A stretch of 64,000 bases of DNA from Sedimentisphaerales bacterium (GTDB taxonomy: Bacteria; Planctomycetota; Phycisphaerae; Sedimentisphaerales; Anaerobacaceae). The notes under the pieces were generated by a model, which worked only from the letters and a program-made list of their open reading frames with translations, was not told where the DNA came from and ran no database searches. A program made the translations under genes and the position numbers. The stretch is from assembly GCA_016932835.1 (NCBI GenBank), contig JAFGCD010000040.1, positions 1 through 64,000 of the forward strand, written 5' to 3'. Position 1 is the stretch's first letter; every line of letters begins with the position of its first letter. This document shows positions 26,194 to 35,356 of this stretch, one piece after another.

Positions 26194-27222
26194 ATGATCA
26201 AGTTCAACTGTCCAAATTGCGGCCGGAGATTGCGGGTATCCGAAAGCCATGCGGGCAGGGAGGGAACATGCCCGAAGTGCCGCAGCGCACTCGTCGTTCC
26301 GGACAGTCAGGTGGTGGCGGACCTGCTAACCCCAAACAGCCGGATCGATGTGCCGCAGGCCTCAGAGAAGCCTCACTACAATCTCACTTTTCTTGATAAC
26401 CCCCAGCCGATACCGCCTCCTACCGATTGCGCCGAAGCCGGCCGGGCCGAGGAGGATAACTCCGATGCCCTCTTGCTGTCGGCCCAGGCGCCGATGCTCG
26501 GCTCTGTAAGACATGAGCCCGAACCCATCCCGCAGAGAAAGCTGCCCTGGATAATCGATATCTTCCTCTATCCGACAAGCCGTCTGTCACTCGTCATCCT
26601 GGCTCTTTTTGCGATTGTGCCGATTGCGATACGCATCCTGGTTCTTTCGACCGGTCCGTTCATGCTGATTACGCTCTGGCCCGGCTGGCTGGTCATCATA
26701 TTCTTCTACCTCTATGCCTTCTGGTACTACTCTTCCGCAATCCGCCAAAGTGCAGAGGGAAAACTGCGGGCGCCGAACGAGATAACCGATGTCCCAGGAA
26801 TGTGGGAAATGCTCGTCCAGCTCGGCAGAGCGGCAGCCTGCCTGCTGGTGTTCTTTCTCCCTGCCTTGATCTATCTCAAACATGCCCAGGCACGCGACAC
26901 CGTGTTCTGGATGCTGTTCGGCTCGGCAGCACTGCTCTTTCCGATGGGGTTCCTGGCTGTGAACGTTTTCGATTCGCTCAGGGGGCTTAACCCGGCCGTG
27001 ATCGTACCTTCCATATACAAAACATTCCTGCCTTACTGCTGCCTGGCGTTGATTCACCTGGGAATCGGGCGACTCCTCGCCGAGATAGGTCCCTACTGGC
27101 AGAGATCCCGCGAAATGGCATACATATCACTCGGCGGGATATTCTACCTGATGCTTGTTTCGGGGCATTTATTGGGCAGGCTCTACTTCCGGTATGAGGA
27201 GAAGCTCAACTGGGATGCCTGA
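26194..27222 (+). CDS. Zinc-ribbon multi-pass membrane protein, unknown function
   Basis: The 342-residue protein opens with a zinc ribbon: C6-P-N-C9 and C26-P-K-C29, with the spacing of the short ribbons used in many planctomycete proteins. A proline-rich linker of about 80 residues leads to a membrane region. That region has roughly six hydrophobic helices between residues 130 and 330, including LVILALFAIVPIAIRILVL and LVIIFFYLYAFWYY. I do not recognise the membrane domain. It is 53 bp downstream of alaS on the same strand and converges with hisD, with 18 bp between them. Confidence 0.8.
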   Translation: MIKFNCPNCGRRLRVSESHAGREGTCPKCRSALVVPDSQVVADLLTPNSRIDVPQASEKPHYNLTFLDNPQPIPPPTDCAEAGRAEEDNSDALLLSAQAPMLGSVRHEPEPIPQRKLPWIIDIFLYPTSRLSLVILALFAIVPIAIRILVLSTGPFMLITLWPGWLVIIFFYLYAFWYYSSAIRQSAEGKLRAPNEITDVPGMWEMLVQLGRAAACLLVFFLPALIYLKHAQARDTVFWMLFGSAALLFPMGFLAVNVFDSLRGLNPAVIVPSIYKTFLPYCCLALIHLGIGRLLAEIGPYWQRSREMAYISLGGIFYLMLVSGHLLGRLYFRYEEKLNWDA

Positions 27223-27240
27223 CATCGGCCCGAAGTCGCC

Positions 27241-28566
27241 TCAATCCTGCCGCCTGATACGAACGCTCCGGGCGTGAGCATCGAGTCCCTCGACCTCAGC
27301 TAACCGAATAATATCCTCGGCGCCGGCGGCCAACTGCTCGGAGTTGTATTCGATGATGCTGATAGACTTGACGAAATCATTGCTCGTGACCGCACTGGAG
27401 AATCTGGCCCGTCCTCCCGTCGGGAGCGTATGGCTCGGCCCGGCCCAGTAATCGCCGACCGCAACCGGCGTATGAGGCCCGATGAATATCGCCCCTGCGT
27501 TGGTTATCCTCTCGGCGACTTGCCTGCTTTGATCGCCGCACTGCACCTCAAGGTGCTCGGTCGCGAAATCATTTGCTGCCTCAACGGCTTTGTCTATATC
27601 GCCTGTAACAATTATAAGACTGAAGTGCCTGAGCGATTCGAGCGCCTCGGCGCTCCTGGGAAGTTCGGCCACCTGGCGCTTCAGTTCACCGAGCAATTCG
27701 CGCCCGAACGATTCCGAATCCGTGACGACAATTGCGCTGCTGTCGGTTCCGTGCTCGGCCTGGCTTAGCATATCGGCCGCCACCCACGCCGCCCTGGCCT
27801 GGTCATTGGCGATGATAAGGACTTCACTCGGCCCTGCAATCGAATCAATGGCAACGTAGTCGCCGGAGACGTTCTTCTTGGCGTGCTGGACATACTTATT
27901 GCCGGGCCCGACAATCATATCGACTCTTGGGATGCTTCCTGCATCGAACGCCAGGGCCCCCACCGCCTGAGCGCCGCCGACACGGTAAACCTCGGTAATA
28001 CCCAGCTCATAACAGACGCCTGAAATCACCGGATGAATAGTGCCTTTATACCGCGGCGGCGAGACAACGGCAATCTCCTTGACGCCCGCAACCTGAGCGG
28101 GCACAGCCGTCATTATAACCGTCGAAGGAAGCGGGGCCGAGGCGCCAGGAACACAAATGCCGACCCTCCGAATAGGCGTGTACCTGATTCCCGCCGGCCT
28201 CGAAGTGCGGGAGTTCTTGCCGATGAAAATCTCCGTTTGATACTTTCGCACATTCTCAATCGCCAGCCGAAGCGAAGAAAGAACACCCTTATCCATCGCC
28301 TTGTGTGCCGCCTTGAGTTCGTCTTTGCTCACCCGGAATTGACCGGCCCTGAGCTTAACGCCGTCGAATTTCTCCGTGTACTCGGCTACGGCTTCGTCGC
28401 CTCTTTCGGCGACATTGCGAAGAATATCCGCGACGCTGCGGCTCTCTTGGCTGTCTTGCCCGGCGAGCCGTGCCGCAGACATCGTTTTCACGCGGAATTG
28501 CTCCAGCCTGTTCTCGAAGTCCGTTTCGGATGACGATATCAGTATTTGGTCGAGTTCGTCGCTCAT
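27241..28566 (-). CDS. hisD: Histidinol dehydrogenase
   Basis: HisD oxidises L-histidinol to L-histidine in two NAD-dependent steps, ending histidine biosynthesis. The 441-residue protein contains the family signatures VPGASAPLPSTVIMTAVPA, RVGGAQAVGALAFDAGSIP, VGPGNKYV, AGPSEVLIIAND and SQAEHGTDSSAIVV. The zinc and catalytic histidines are in the AEHG segment and in the C-terminal EVQCGDQ and GDYWAGPSHTLPTGG regions. AGGGA precedes the ATG by 7 bp. No other his gene lies in the window, so the pathway is dispersed. Confidence 0.97.
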   Translation of the reverse strand: MSDELDQILISSSETDFENRLEQFRVKTMSAARLAGQDSQESRSVADILRNVAERGDEAVAEYTEKFDGVKLRAGQFRVSKDELKAAHKAMDKGVLSSLRLAIENVRKYQTEIFIGKNSRTSRPAGIRYTPIRRVGICVPGASAPLPSTVIMTAVPAQVAGVKEIAVVSPPRYKGTIHPVISGVCYELGITEVYRVGGAQAVGALAFDAGSIPRVDMIVGPGNKYVQHAKKNVSGDYVAIDSIAGPSEVLIIANDQARAAWVAADMLSQAEHGTDSSAIVVTDSESFGRELLGELKRQVAELPRSAEALESLRHFSLIIVTGDIDKAVEAANDFATEHLEVQCGDQSRQVAERITNAGAIFIGPHTPVAVGDYWAGPSHTLPTGGRARFSSAVTSNDFVKSISIIEYNSEQLAAGAEDIIRLAEVEGLDAHARSVRIRRQD

Positions 28567-28620
28567 TGCTTAATCCCTGGCTTTTCATAATGTCCCGAGA
28601 AAGACGCTCTCCGTGACGGG

Positions 28621-29748
28621 TCAGTCCCCAAAGTTGCCGTGACCGTAGGCGCGTATGGCTTTTTGCAGGAGCAGGTAGTCCCGGCCCTTGTACTCTGTCT
28701 TTATCCCGGCTATCTTGAATCGAGCGCGATCCAGAGCGGCAGCGTTCGTCATCTCGGCAAGTTCGAGTGCCTCGCAGGGCAACAGGTGCAGCGTAGCCTG
28801 CCGAACGCTCAAGCCCAGGGCATCCAGAACAAAGACGATTCGCCCGCCGTCCCCTCTCTCAAGCATCGCGGTTCGGTCCGCCAGTACCGAGTCCAGCTTC
28901 ATTGCAGGCCTCTTGGCCGGCTTGTTCTTTTCTTCGACTTCAGCCGGGACCTGATCTTCGGCTTGCTCAGGCTTCTTAACAGGTTCTTTTTCCGGAAGAG
29001 TTTCGTCCTGAGGCTGCTCGTTGGGTTCGGTTGCGGGTTTTATTTTGTTGGGAAGGTCGATCTTCCGAGGCTCAAGCTTTTCCGGTATCTCCTCGACCTT
29101 GGGCTGCATCTTCCTCGGCAGGACGATCTTCTTGCTGCCGAGCTTCTCTAAAACCTCCGCAGGTATCTCCAGCACGCTGTTAGGATCGGTCAGAACTTTA
29201 GGCAGTTCTGTTTTTTCAGGCGGGGCCGGCTCGACGGGCGGTTCGTTCGGCTCCTTAACATCCACCGGCCTGGCAGCGGCCTTGAGCTCCTTGACTTCGC
29301 TCAACTGCAGGTCGTTGGGTTCGCTCGGCCGGACCACAGGGTCAACCGGCGTGATCTCGACCACGGGCAGAAAGAACTCCGGGAATATGTAGTTGGCCCC
29401 TCGATATTTGGTGATTCGGCCCCAGAGCCTGTACGTGCTGTCGGGATGTTCGCCGGCATCGGTAACTATCTTCCCCAGGGCCGTTGAAGGCAGCAACTGC
29501 ATTCGAACCGGGCCTTTGACGACGACCATGAAATCATTTACATCCGCATTGAATCCGAACAGCCAAACGTCATCCTGTTCGAACTTCATATATCCGGCCT
29601 GGTCCTGCGGCTTGGCCTTGATGAGTTTGCCCTCAATACCTGTCAGGGCGAAGCCGTCCCGAATCAGCTTCGGGCGCTTAGCTCCGCCCCCAAACGCCGA
29701 AAAACAACAACAGAGAATCATCGCTAAGATAGACAGCTTCTTATTCAT
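28621..29748 (-). CDS. Secreted hypothetical protein with two related domains joined by a Pro/Glu-rich linker
   Basis: I take the ATG at 29748 (MNKKLSILAMILCCC, 375 residues), which gives a clear signal peptide; a GTG six codons upstream is the alternative. The N-terminal domain (residues 25-140) contains RMQLLPSTAL and YRLWGRITKYRGANYIFPEF. The C-terminal domain (about 285-375) repeats the pattern as TLHLLPCEAL and FKIAGIKTEYKGRDYLLLQ. Between them lie about 140 residues rich in proline, glutamate and lysine (EPNEPPVEPAPPEKTELPK). The layout suggests two small beta domains spanning a distance, perhaps across the periplasm, but the function is unknown. It lies 54 bp upstream of hisD and 20 bp after the LOG gene. 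Confidence 0.75.
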   Translation of the reverse strand: MNKKLSILAMILCCCFSAFGGGAKRPKLIRDGFALTGIEGKLIKAKPQDQAGYMKFEQDDVWLFGFNADVNDFMVVVKGPVRMQLLPSTALGKIVTDAGEHPDSTYRLWGRITKYRGANYIFPEFFLPVVEITPVDPVVRPSEPNDLQLSEVKELKAAARPVDVKEPNEPPVEPAPPEKTELPKVLTDPNSVLEIPAEVLEKLGSKKIVLPRKMQPKVEEIPEKLEPRKIDLPNKIKPATEPNEQPQDETLPEKEPVKKPEQAEDQVPAEVEEKNKPAKRPAMKLDSVLADRTAMLERGDGGRIVFVLDALGLSVRQATLHLLPCEALELAEMTNAAALDRARFKIAGIKTEYKGRDYLLLQKAIRAYGHGNFGD

Positions 29749-29768
29749 TTCGGTTGCTGCACACACCT

Positions 29769-30293
29769 CTATTTCAGGTTATCTACTATCAATTGAACGG
29801 CCTGCCCGGCATCGTTGGCTTGCATAACGGACATGCTGCTCTCGACATCGTCGCCGGCGACCACTTCGACCAGCGGCTTCCAGAATTCGCCCATGAGTAT
29901 AATCGGTTTTTCGCCTGTAAGGAAGCCCTTGTTTTTCAATTCCCAGACCATCGCCAACTCCAGCAGCGTTCCCGTACCGCCGGGCAGGACTATATAGGCC
30001 GCACCAAGCTCCACGAGAGTATTGAGCCGTTCGTTCAGCGAACCGGTCACAATCTCGCGGCTGACGTACTCGTTTGCCTTGCTCTTGAAGGCCGAGCAGG
30101 TAACCCCGATTACCTCTCCGCCCGCTTCGGCCGCTCCTTTTGCCACGGCCAGCATCGTCCCCCCGTATCCCCCGTTCGCCACGCAAAAGCCCGCCCGCGC
30201 CAGGCCCGCGCCTGTCGAATAAGCCATTTCATACGCCGGTTCGCCCGGCTTCGTCCTGCTTGTTCCGAACAAGGTTACGATTCTCTTTTCCAT
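29769..30293 (-). CDS. LOG-family (lysine-decarboxylase-like) nucleotide hydrolase
   Basis: The 174-residue Rossmann-fold protein has the LOG signature PGGTGT at 104-109 and the glutamate E112 in TLLELAMVWEL. A conserved arginine, R89, sits in LNERLNTLVE, where many members have M-x-x-R-K. GGYGGTMLAVAKGA near 40-55 is the nucleotide-binding loop. Related enzymes release free bases from nucleoside 5'-monophosphates (cytokinin activation in plants and some bacteria). The physiological substrate here is not known. It belongs to a minus-strand run with aconitase upstream and the linker protein downstream. Confidence 0.85.
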   Translation of the reverse strand: MEKRIVTLFGTSRTKPGEPAYEMAYSTGAGLARAGFCVANGGYGGTMLAVAKGAAEAGGEVIGVTCSAFKSKANEYVSREIVTGSLNERLNTLVELGAAYIVLPGGTGTLLELAMVWELKNKGFLTGEKPIILMGEFWKPLVEVVAGDDVESSMSVMQANDAGQAVQLIVDNLK

Positions 30294-30397
30294 ACGTTAC
30301 CATCCCGCATGTAATCCCATGATCATTCTGGATGGATTCCTTCTTTACCAGGCTCCTGAATCTTGTACTGTCTGCGCTTCAAAGCGATTTGCACCGC

Positions 30398-32368
30398 CTA
30401 TTCAGCCTGCTTGCGCGTCAAGTTCAACCGTCCGCCGCAAAGCAGAATCTCCCTGTCCCTTGCCGAGAGCGCCAGCTTCCCTGTGAATTCGAAGGAGCCG
30501 TCCGCCTTTGCTATCTTCAGCTCGTCGCTGCTCTTGACAGCCTCCACCAGGCCCTCGATGACCAGCTTGTCGCCGGCTTTGAGCTTGTCGTAGTCGCCCG
30601 GCTCGGCGAATTCTATAGGCACGATACAGAAGTTTATGAGATTGGCCTTGTGGATTCGCTCGATGCTCTTGGCAATCACCGCGCGAACGCCCAGGTACAT
30701 CGGGCAAAGCGCCGCATGCTCTCGCGACGACCCTTGGCCGTAGCTCTCGCCGGCTGCGATAATCCCCGCCGTGCCTTTGCCCTTCAGTTCGAGCGCCCGC
30801 TCGGCGAAGGTGGCCTTGCCTTCTTCGTTAAAGCAGTTGAATACAACCTTCGCATACTCCGGCACGTTGGACCGCAGCTTCAGAAAAACGCCGGCGGGCA
30901 TGATATGGTCCGTGGTGATCTTGTCGCCGCACTTGAGCAGCACCTGCCCCTTAAGATCTTCCGGCAGAGCCTTCGGGGCCTCCGGCACCACTATCGTAGG
31001 CCCCCGGTGAACTTCGACCTGCCTGGCTTCCTTTTCGCCCAAAGGCTTCTCTATCATGCTGTCGTCGATGACAAAAGACTTCGGCAGTGCAACCTTCGGA
31101 TATTGGGCGTCGATCAGTTCCGGCAAATCGCGCGGGTCGGTGATCTTGCCCGCCAGGGCCGAGGCGACCGCCGTCTCCGGGCTTACCAGGTACACCTTGT
31201 CGCCTTTGGTCCCGCTGCGCCCGGCGAAGTTTCGATTGAACGTTCGAAGGCTGACAAGATCATTTGCCGGTGAGAATCCCTGTCCTATACAGGGCCCGCA
31301 CCCGGTTTCCATAATACGCGCCCCGGCTGAGATCATATCGGCCAGCGCACCATTTTCGGCGAGCATGTTTAGGACTTCCCTGCTGCCCGGAGCAACCGCA
31401 AATTCGACCATGTTGTCGATCTGTCGCCCTTTCAGCACCTTCGCCGCCATCATCAAATCGGCATAACTCGAATTCGTGCAGCTGCCAACCGCGACCTGCC
31501 CGATTTTTAGCCCGGCGATTTCCCTGACGCTCTTTACGTTGTCCGGCGAAGAAGGACACGCCGCCATCGGCTCAAGCGCAGAGAGGTCTATCTCCACGAT
31601 ACGGTCATACTCGGCATCGGTATCGGCGGCCAACGGCTGATAGTCCCCGGCGCGCTGTTGAGCGGCCAGGAAATCTTGCGTCTGCTCGTCGCTGCAGAAG
31701 ATGCTTGTCGTCACGCCCAGCTCGGCCCCCATATTCGTTATCGTCGCACGCTGCGGAACCGAGAGCGTCGCGACTGCCTCGCCGAAGTATTCCACCGCCC
31801 AGCCGACGTTGCCCTTGGTCGATAGTATGCTCAGCAGTTTCAGGATAACGTCCTTGGCGGCCACCCAGTCGTTCAGCCTGCCGGTGAGCCTGACTCCAAG
31901 GACCTTCGGGGCCGTCAGGTAGAAAGGTCCGCCCGCCATCGCCGCAGCCACATCGAGGCCGCCGGCTCCGATTGCAATCATCCCTATTCCGCCGCCCGTC
32001 GGCGTGTGCGAATCGCTGCCCAGAAGCGTCGCGCCGGGCTTGCCGAAACGCTCTAAGTGCACCTGGTGACAGATTCCGTTACCCGCCCGTGAATGATAAA
32101 CGCCGCACTTGGCCGCTATTGTCTGAAGGTACAGGTGGTCGTTGTGATTCTCAGGCCCGAAGCCGGCCATGTTGTGGTCGATATAGCTCACGGAAAGGTC
32201 GGTCTTGACCGGCCCGGCCCCCATCGATTCGTAAAGCAGAAAGGCCGTAGTGCCCGTCGCATCCTGAGTGAGCGTCTGGTCTATACGGATCCCGATCTGC
32301 TCGCCAGCGACCAGGCTGCCCTCGACAAGGTGCTCACCCAATATCTTGTAAAACAGTGTCTGTCCCAA
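30398..32368 (-). CDS. Aconitate hydratase (short, Aquifex-type)
   Basis: The enzyme isomerises citrate to isocitrate using a 4Fe-4S cluster. The cluster cysteines are visible in VGSCTNSSY and in ETGCGPCIGQG. LLGSDSHTPTGGG and the C-terminal swivel domain (ECGDKITTDHI-like GDKITTDHIMPAG, then YGQGSSREHAAL) are intact. I start it at the TTG at 32368 (656 residues, beginning GQTLFYKILGEHLVEG) because AGGAG lies 8 bp upstream and this matches how the family begins. The ATG at 32392 would add eight atypical residues and has no site. Its short length fits the putative aconitase subfamily of about 650 residues rather than AcnA (about 890) or AcnB (about 865). Confidence 0.9.
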   Translation of the reverse strand: MGQTLFYKILGEHLVEGSLVAGEQIGIRIDQTLTQDATGTTAFLLYESMGAGPVKTDLSVSYIDHNMAGFGPENHNDHLYLQTIAAKCGVYHSRAGNGICHQVHLERFGKPGATLLGSDSHTPTGGGIGMIAIGAGGLDVAAAMAGGPFYLTAPKVLGVRLTGRLNDWVAAKDVILKLLSILSTKGNVGWAVEYFGEAVATLSVPQRATITNMGAELGVTTSIFCSDEQTQDFLAAQQRAGDYQPLAADTDAEYDRIVEIDLSALEPMAACPSSPDNVKSVREIAGLKIGQVAVGSCTNSSYADLMMAAKVLKGRQIDNMVEFAVAPGSREVLNMLAENGALADMISAGARIMETGCGPCIGQGFSPANDLVSLRTFNRNFAGRSGTKGDKVYLVSPETAVASALAGKITDPRDLPELIDAQYPKVALPKSFVIDDSMIEKPLGEKEARQVEVHRGPTIVVPEAPKALPEDLKGQVLLKCGDKITTDHIMPAGVFLKLRSNVPEYAKVVFNCFNEEGKATFAERALELKGKGTAGIIAAGESYGQGSSREHAALCPMYLGVRAVIAKSIERIHKANLINFCIVPIEFAEPGDYDKLKAGDKLVIEGLVEAVKSSDELKIAKADGSFEFTGKLALSARDREILLCGGRLNLTRKQAE

Positions 32369-32494
32369 TTCGAGTACTCCTATAAAATGCAAGCGTACAC
32401 TTTAACACAAAAACCGCCTCAAGACAAATCCCCACGAGGTGATATTCTTCATTATCCCCGTTATCTATGTCGTACGGCCTCTCTTTAGATAAGC

Positions 32495-32538
32495 AAAAAG
32501 GCCGGGGCCTTGTCCGCTCCGCTTGCAAGACCCCGGCC
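32495..32538 (-). terminator. Intrinsic terminator of the first pseudopilin gene
   Basis: On the minus strand GGCCGGGGTCTTG pairs with CAAGGCCCCGGCC (one G-T pair) across a 13-base loop, followed by TTTTT. It begins 21 bp after the end of the pseudopilin gene at 32560. Confidence 0.85.
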
Positions 32539-32559
32539 ATAGCCGCTTACACCCGGCAC

Positions 32560-33444
32560 TCACGGGCCGGGCGTCGGGCGATTATCGGTCATCAATAGTG
32601 AATCGTTTCTTTTTGTTGGTTTGGCGTATGCGTCGGACGGCCTTACGCCTTTCTTCTTATCAATGCTCACGCCGGTTATCGCCCAGGAGGTGTAAACATT
32701 ATCGTCATCGATGCCGCAGAACGAAGCCCTCTCCATGCTCACGTGCCCGTCAACGAACAGTATGTTCTGGCCGTCTTCCTGGTGGGTCAGCGAGTTGCCG
32801 TAGCTAATCGATTTCTTGTCGCCGATTGGAAGGAAACTGTCCCAATCGTTGTCGGGCCCGCTGTGCGACCGTGGCCCGGTCTCGAAATTCTTGAGCCACG
32901 GGTTCGGATCGCCCGCTACCGCCATCCCGGGATCGCTCGAAGATGTCAGGTCATACCCGGCGAAAGGACAGTGATAAGCGTAGCTGCAGTGCTCCTGCGT
33001 CATCGTGGCGCCGAAATCCCAACAATCGACGATATCCATATCGGCGGGGGAACCGTGATCGGCCAGACTGAACTTTGTAACACCGGAATCGCCCTTGCAG
33101 AGAAACGACGCCGGAGTCACCTCGGCATACTTGATAAGCAGGTAGAACTGCGACGTAATCGTCGCATTCCCGCTTGTCCCGTAAGCCGACGCCGCGTTTG
33201 AGGCAAGCCAGTTGGTGACCAGCCCCCAGCCGCCGCTGCCGGCACGCGGAAAATCATCGCTGTAATCGTTGGAATAGATCAGCATCGCCTTCCCGATGCC
33301 GGATAAGTTTGTCCCGCAGTGCAGCCGATAAGCGATCTGCCGGACTCTGGCAAGTGCGGGCATAAGAATGCCCATCAACAGGGCTATGATCGCAATCACG
33401 ACCAATAGCTCGACTAATGTGAAACCTCTTCTTTCCCGTTCCAT
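32560..33444 (-). CDS. Type II secretion-like pseudopilin, planctomycete H-x-DG type
   Basis: The 294-residue protein has a prepilin leader cut before GFTLVELLVVIAIIA, with the conserved glutamate at position 5 of the mature form, so it should be processed by a prepilin peptidase. The N-terminal helix is followed by an aspartate- and glycine-rich globular domain containing YSNDYSDDFPRAGS and the C-terminal tag HQEDGQNILFVDGHVSME. That is an H-x10-DG variant of the H-x9-DG tag in planctomycete DUF1559-like pseudopilins. Four or more cysteines could form disulfides outside the cell. AAGGAG lies 7 bp before the ATG. It is a close paralogue of 34186-35079, and a strong terminator follows. Role: surface or pseudopilus subunit. 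Confidence 0.88.
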   Translation of the reverse strand: MERERRGFTLVELLVVIAIIALLMGILMPALARVRQIAYRLHCGTNLSGIGKAMLIYSNDYSDDFPRAGSGGWGLVTNWLASNAASAYGTSGNATITSQFYLLIKYAEVTPASFLCKGDSGVTKFSLADHGSPADMDIVDCWDFGATMTQEHCSYAYHCPFAGYDLTSSSDPGMAVAGDPNPWLKNFETGPRSHSGPDNDWDSFLPIGDKKSISYGNSLTHQEDGQNILFVDGHVSMERASFCGIDDDNVYTSWAITGVSIDKKKGVRPSDAYAKPTKRNDSLLMTDNRPTPGP

Positions 33445-33793
33445 TTTTCTGCTCCTTCACGCTGTCGGAGATTCGCCTTATCCGACCGTCCCGGGCACGT
33501 CCTGCTAAAATTACGGACAAAAATGATTGCTCCGAATTGCCCCAGGCCGTTCTGACCCGACCCGGCTGCAAATACCTTACATGCCTTCGCAGTCATTCCA
33601 TGCCATCGAGAAATGCACGACAACACACACCGTTCTATCAGCGAATCTCCATTGTTCTTTTATTCGCCTCGAGACGGTCGGTTTGAACGCATCTGCTGCG
33701 AGCGCCTCAGCCTTGTGCCCTTGGGGGCCTTACTGTCGGGAGACGACGGCTCGGCCGTCTCGATACGGAAGGCTTCTGCACGATGTGCCGATT

Positions 33794-33871
33794 GGACAGG
33801 TTCGGGAGATGAAATGAAAAACAGATATGATAACTGCCTGGATTATGATGAACTTCTCAAGCCTGCCTGCC
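33794..33871 (+). repeat. Approximately 80 bp interspersed repeat, copy A
   Basis: The copy runs from GGACAGGTTCGGGAG to AAGCCTGCCTGCC, so its ends are imperfect inverted repeats. The interior contains ATATGAT and TTATGATG. It is roughly three-quarters identical by eye to copy B over 70 bases. Confidence 0.65.
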
Positions 33872-33951
33872 GGCTCCGGCGCAGACCTCTCAACGCTCAT
33901 AGCCTACTCAGCATAATTGAGATTCTTGAACTGTCAAAGAACCACACCACT

Positions 33952-34032
33952 CGGCAGGCGGGTTCAGGATATGAAATGCGAAAAAAATATGATGACGACC
34001 TGAGTTATGATGTAAATTCAAACCTGCCTGTC
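33952..34032 (+). repeat. Approximately 80 bp interspersed repeat, copy B
   Basis: The left arm CGGCAGGCGGGTT and right arm AACCTGCCTGTC form an imperfect inverted repeat (10 of 12 pairs) around an AT-rich core with AATATGATGACGACCTG and TTATGATG. The core of copies A and B would also encode similar short peptides (MKNRYDNCLDYD and MRKKYDDDLSYD). Confidence 0.65.
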
Positions 34033-34112
34033 ATCCAATATACTATACTGTGAAAAAATCTCTCTGTTCGCAGTGCCTCACAGAGATTTTCTTTATTTTC
34101 TCCGAAGCACGC

Positions 34113-34147
34113 AAAAAAACGGCCTTGTGCGTTTCAGCACAAGGCCG
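34113..34147 (-). terminator. Intrinsic terminator of the second pseudopilin gene
   Basis: A perfect 11 bp stem, CGGCCTTGTGC (34120-34130) with GCACAAGGCCG (34137-34147) around a 6-base loop, is followed on the minus strand by seven T. It starts 38 bp after the stop of the gene at 34186. Confidence 0.9.
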
Positions 34148-34185
34148 CCTTGATATCTGTCGCATAAGTGAAACTTCCTCGCTTA

Positions 34186-35079
34186 TTACCGGCTGGTAAC
34201 ACTGGCGCCGTTATCGGTCACAAGGAGGGAATCATTTCTGTTGCTGGTGGTCACGCCGGGCGACCCTGGAATCGCGCCTTTTATCTTGTTGACGCTTGCC
34301 CCTGTTCCTGTCCAGAGCGTGTAGATATTGTCATCGTCGATGCCGCAGAACGACTTTTTCTCCATGCTGGTGTGCCCGTCAACGAACAATACGTTCTGTC
34401 CGTCTTCCTGGTGTGTCAGAGCGTTGCCGTTGCTCTCCGATTCCTTATCGCCGGGAACCACGAAATCACCCCAGGCTGTGGATACTTGTTCGACCCTGTC
34501 TTTTGTCTCGTAACAATCGAGCCAGGGATTTGGGTCGCCGGCTACCGCCATGCCGGGATCGCTCGAAGAGGTGATGTCATAACCGGAGTACGGTGAATGA
34601 TACGCGTAGCTGCAGTGCTTCTGAGTCTTGTGTCCGGCGCCGCCGCCGAAATCCCAGACATCCACAATATCAATGCCGGCTGTTCCGGCGTAGTCGCCCA
34701 TCGCGAACTGCACGACACCAGAATCACCCTTGCAAAGGAACGATTTCGGCGTTACCTCGGCGTATTTGATAAGCAAATAGAATTGAGAAGTGATTGTGGC
34801 AGTGCCTGCTGTCCCGAAAGCACCGACTTCGGTGGCAGCCAGCCAGTTGGCTATATTCGCCGACCAGCCCGTCGTGCCTGCACGGGGAAAATCATCGTCA
34901 TAATCGTTGGAGTAGATCAGCATCGCTTTGCCGATACCCGACAGATTCGTACCGCAGTAAAGACGATACGCAATCTGGCGAACTCTCGCCAGCGCGGGCA
35001 TAAGGATACCCATCAGCAAGGCGATGATCGCGATTACGACCAACAACTCAACAAGAGTAAAACCTTTCTTCTTATTCAT
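34186..35079 (-). CDS. Type II secretion-like pseudopilin, paralogue of the preceding gene
   Basis: This 297-residue protein is a near copy in layout of 32560-33444. It has the same prepilin leader (KKGFTLVELLVVIAII), the same RVRQIAYRL-CGTNLSGIGKAMLIYSNDY stretch and the same C-terminal HQEDGQNVLFVDGHTSME with SFCGIDDDNIYT. Divergence is concentrated in the middle and at the very C-terminus. AAGGAG lies 8 bp before the ATG. Each paralogue has its own strong terminator, so the two are separately ended transcripts that arose by local duplication. Expected location is the cell envelope after prepilin-peptidase processing. No pilus ATPase or platform gene is nearby. Confidence 0.88.
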   Translation of the reverse strand: MNKKKGFTLVELLVVIAIIALLMGILMPALARVRQIAYRLYCGTNLSGIGKAMLIYSNDYDDDFPRAGTTGWSANIANWLAATEVGAFGTAGTATITSQFYLLIKYAEVTPKSFLCKGDSGVVQFAMGDYAGTAGIDIVDVWDFGGGAGHKTQKHCSYAYHSPYSGYDITSSSDPGMAVAGDPNPWLDCYETKDRVEQVSTAWGDFVVPGDKESESNGNALTHQEDGQNVLFVDGHTSMEKKSFCGIDDDNIYTLWTGTGASVNKIKGAIPGSPGVTTSNRNDSLLVTDNGASVTSR

Positions 35080-35356
35080 TTTCTTTCTCCTTCGTTACTT
35101 CTGAGATTCGCAAGTCCGACCATTGTCAGAGTCTGTTTTGATTTATTGCTGGATAGATAAATGCTTCCTGCCCCATGAACATCAAGCACCAACACCTTCT
35201 TTGCGCGAATCTACTGGACACTATTTCTTCACTCTGAAAAGGTCGGTTTAGTCTCATAATTACTCGGCTCTGCGCCTTTTTCATTCACCCTGTCTTGACC
35301 CGGGCTCTCATCCCCTATCGGGATACCGCAGGCCAAACTTAAGCATACTGACTTAT

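Larger units (their letters stand above)
33445..34119. other. Long intergenic region with two copies of an 80 bp repeat
   Basis: About 740 bp separate the two pseudopilin genes. The stretch contains repeat copies at 33794-33871 and 33952-34032 (listed separately). It also has a bulged GC-rich hairpin at 33740-33761 (GAGAC-gac-GGC-tcg-GCC-GTCTC) and a weak dyad at about 34055-34095 (AAAATCTCT and AGAGATTTT). A plus-strand open frame at 33613-34053 runs through both repeat copies but has no signal, domain or known relative, and I do not call it a gene. Confidence 0.6.

Noticed and set aside
33613-34053. Plus-strand open frame of 146 codons between the pseudopilin genes
   Set aside because: It runs through two copies of a DNA repeat, has no signal, domain or good ribosome binding site, and the third repeat copy does not keep the frame. 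The similarity of the two peptide segments is explained by the DNA repeat.
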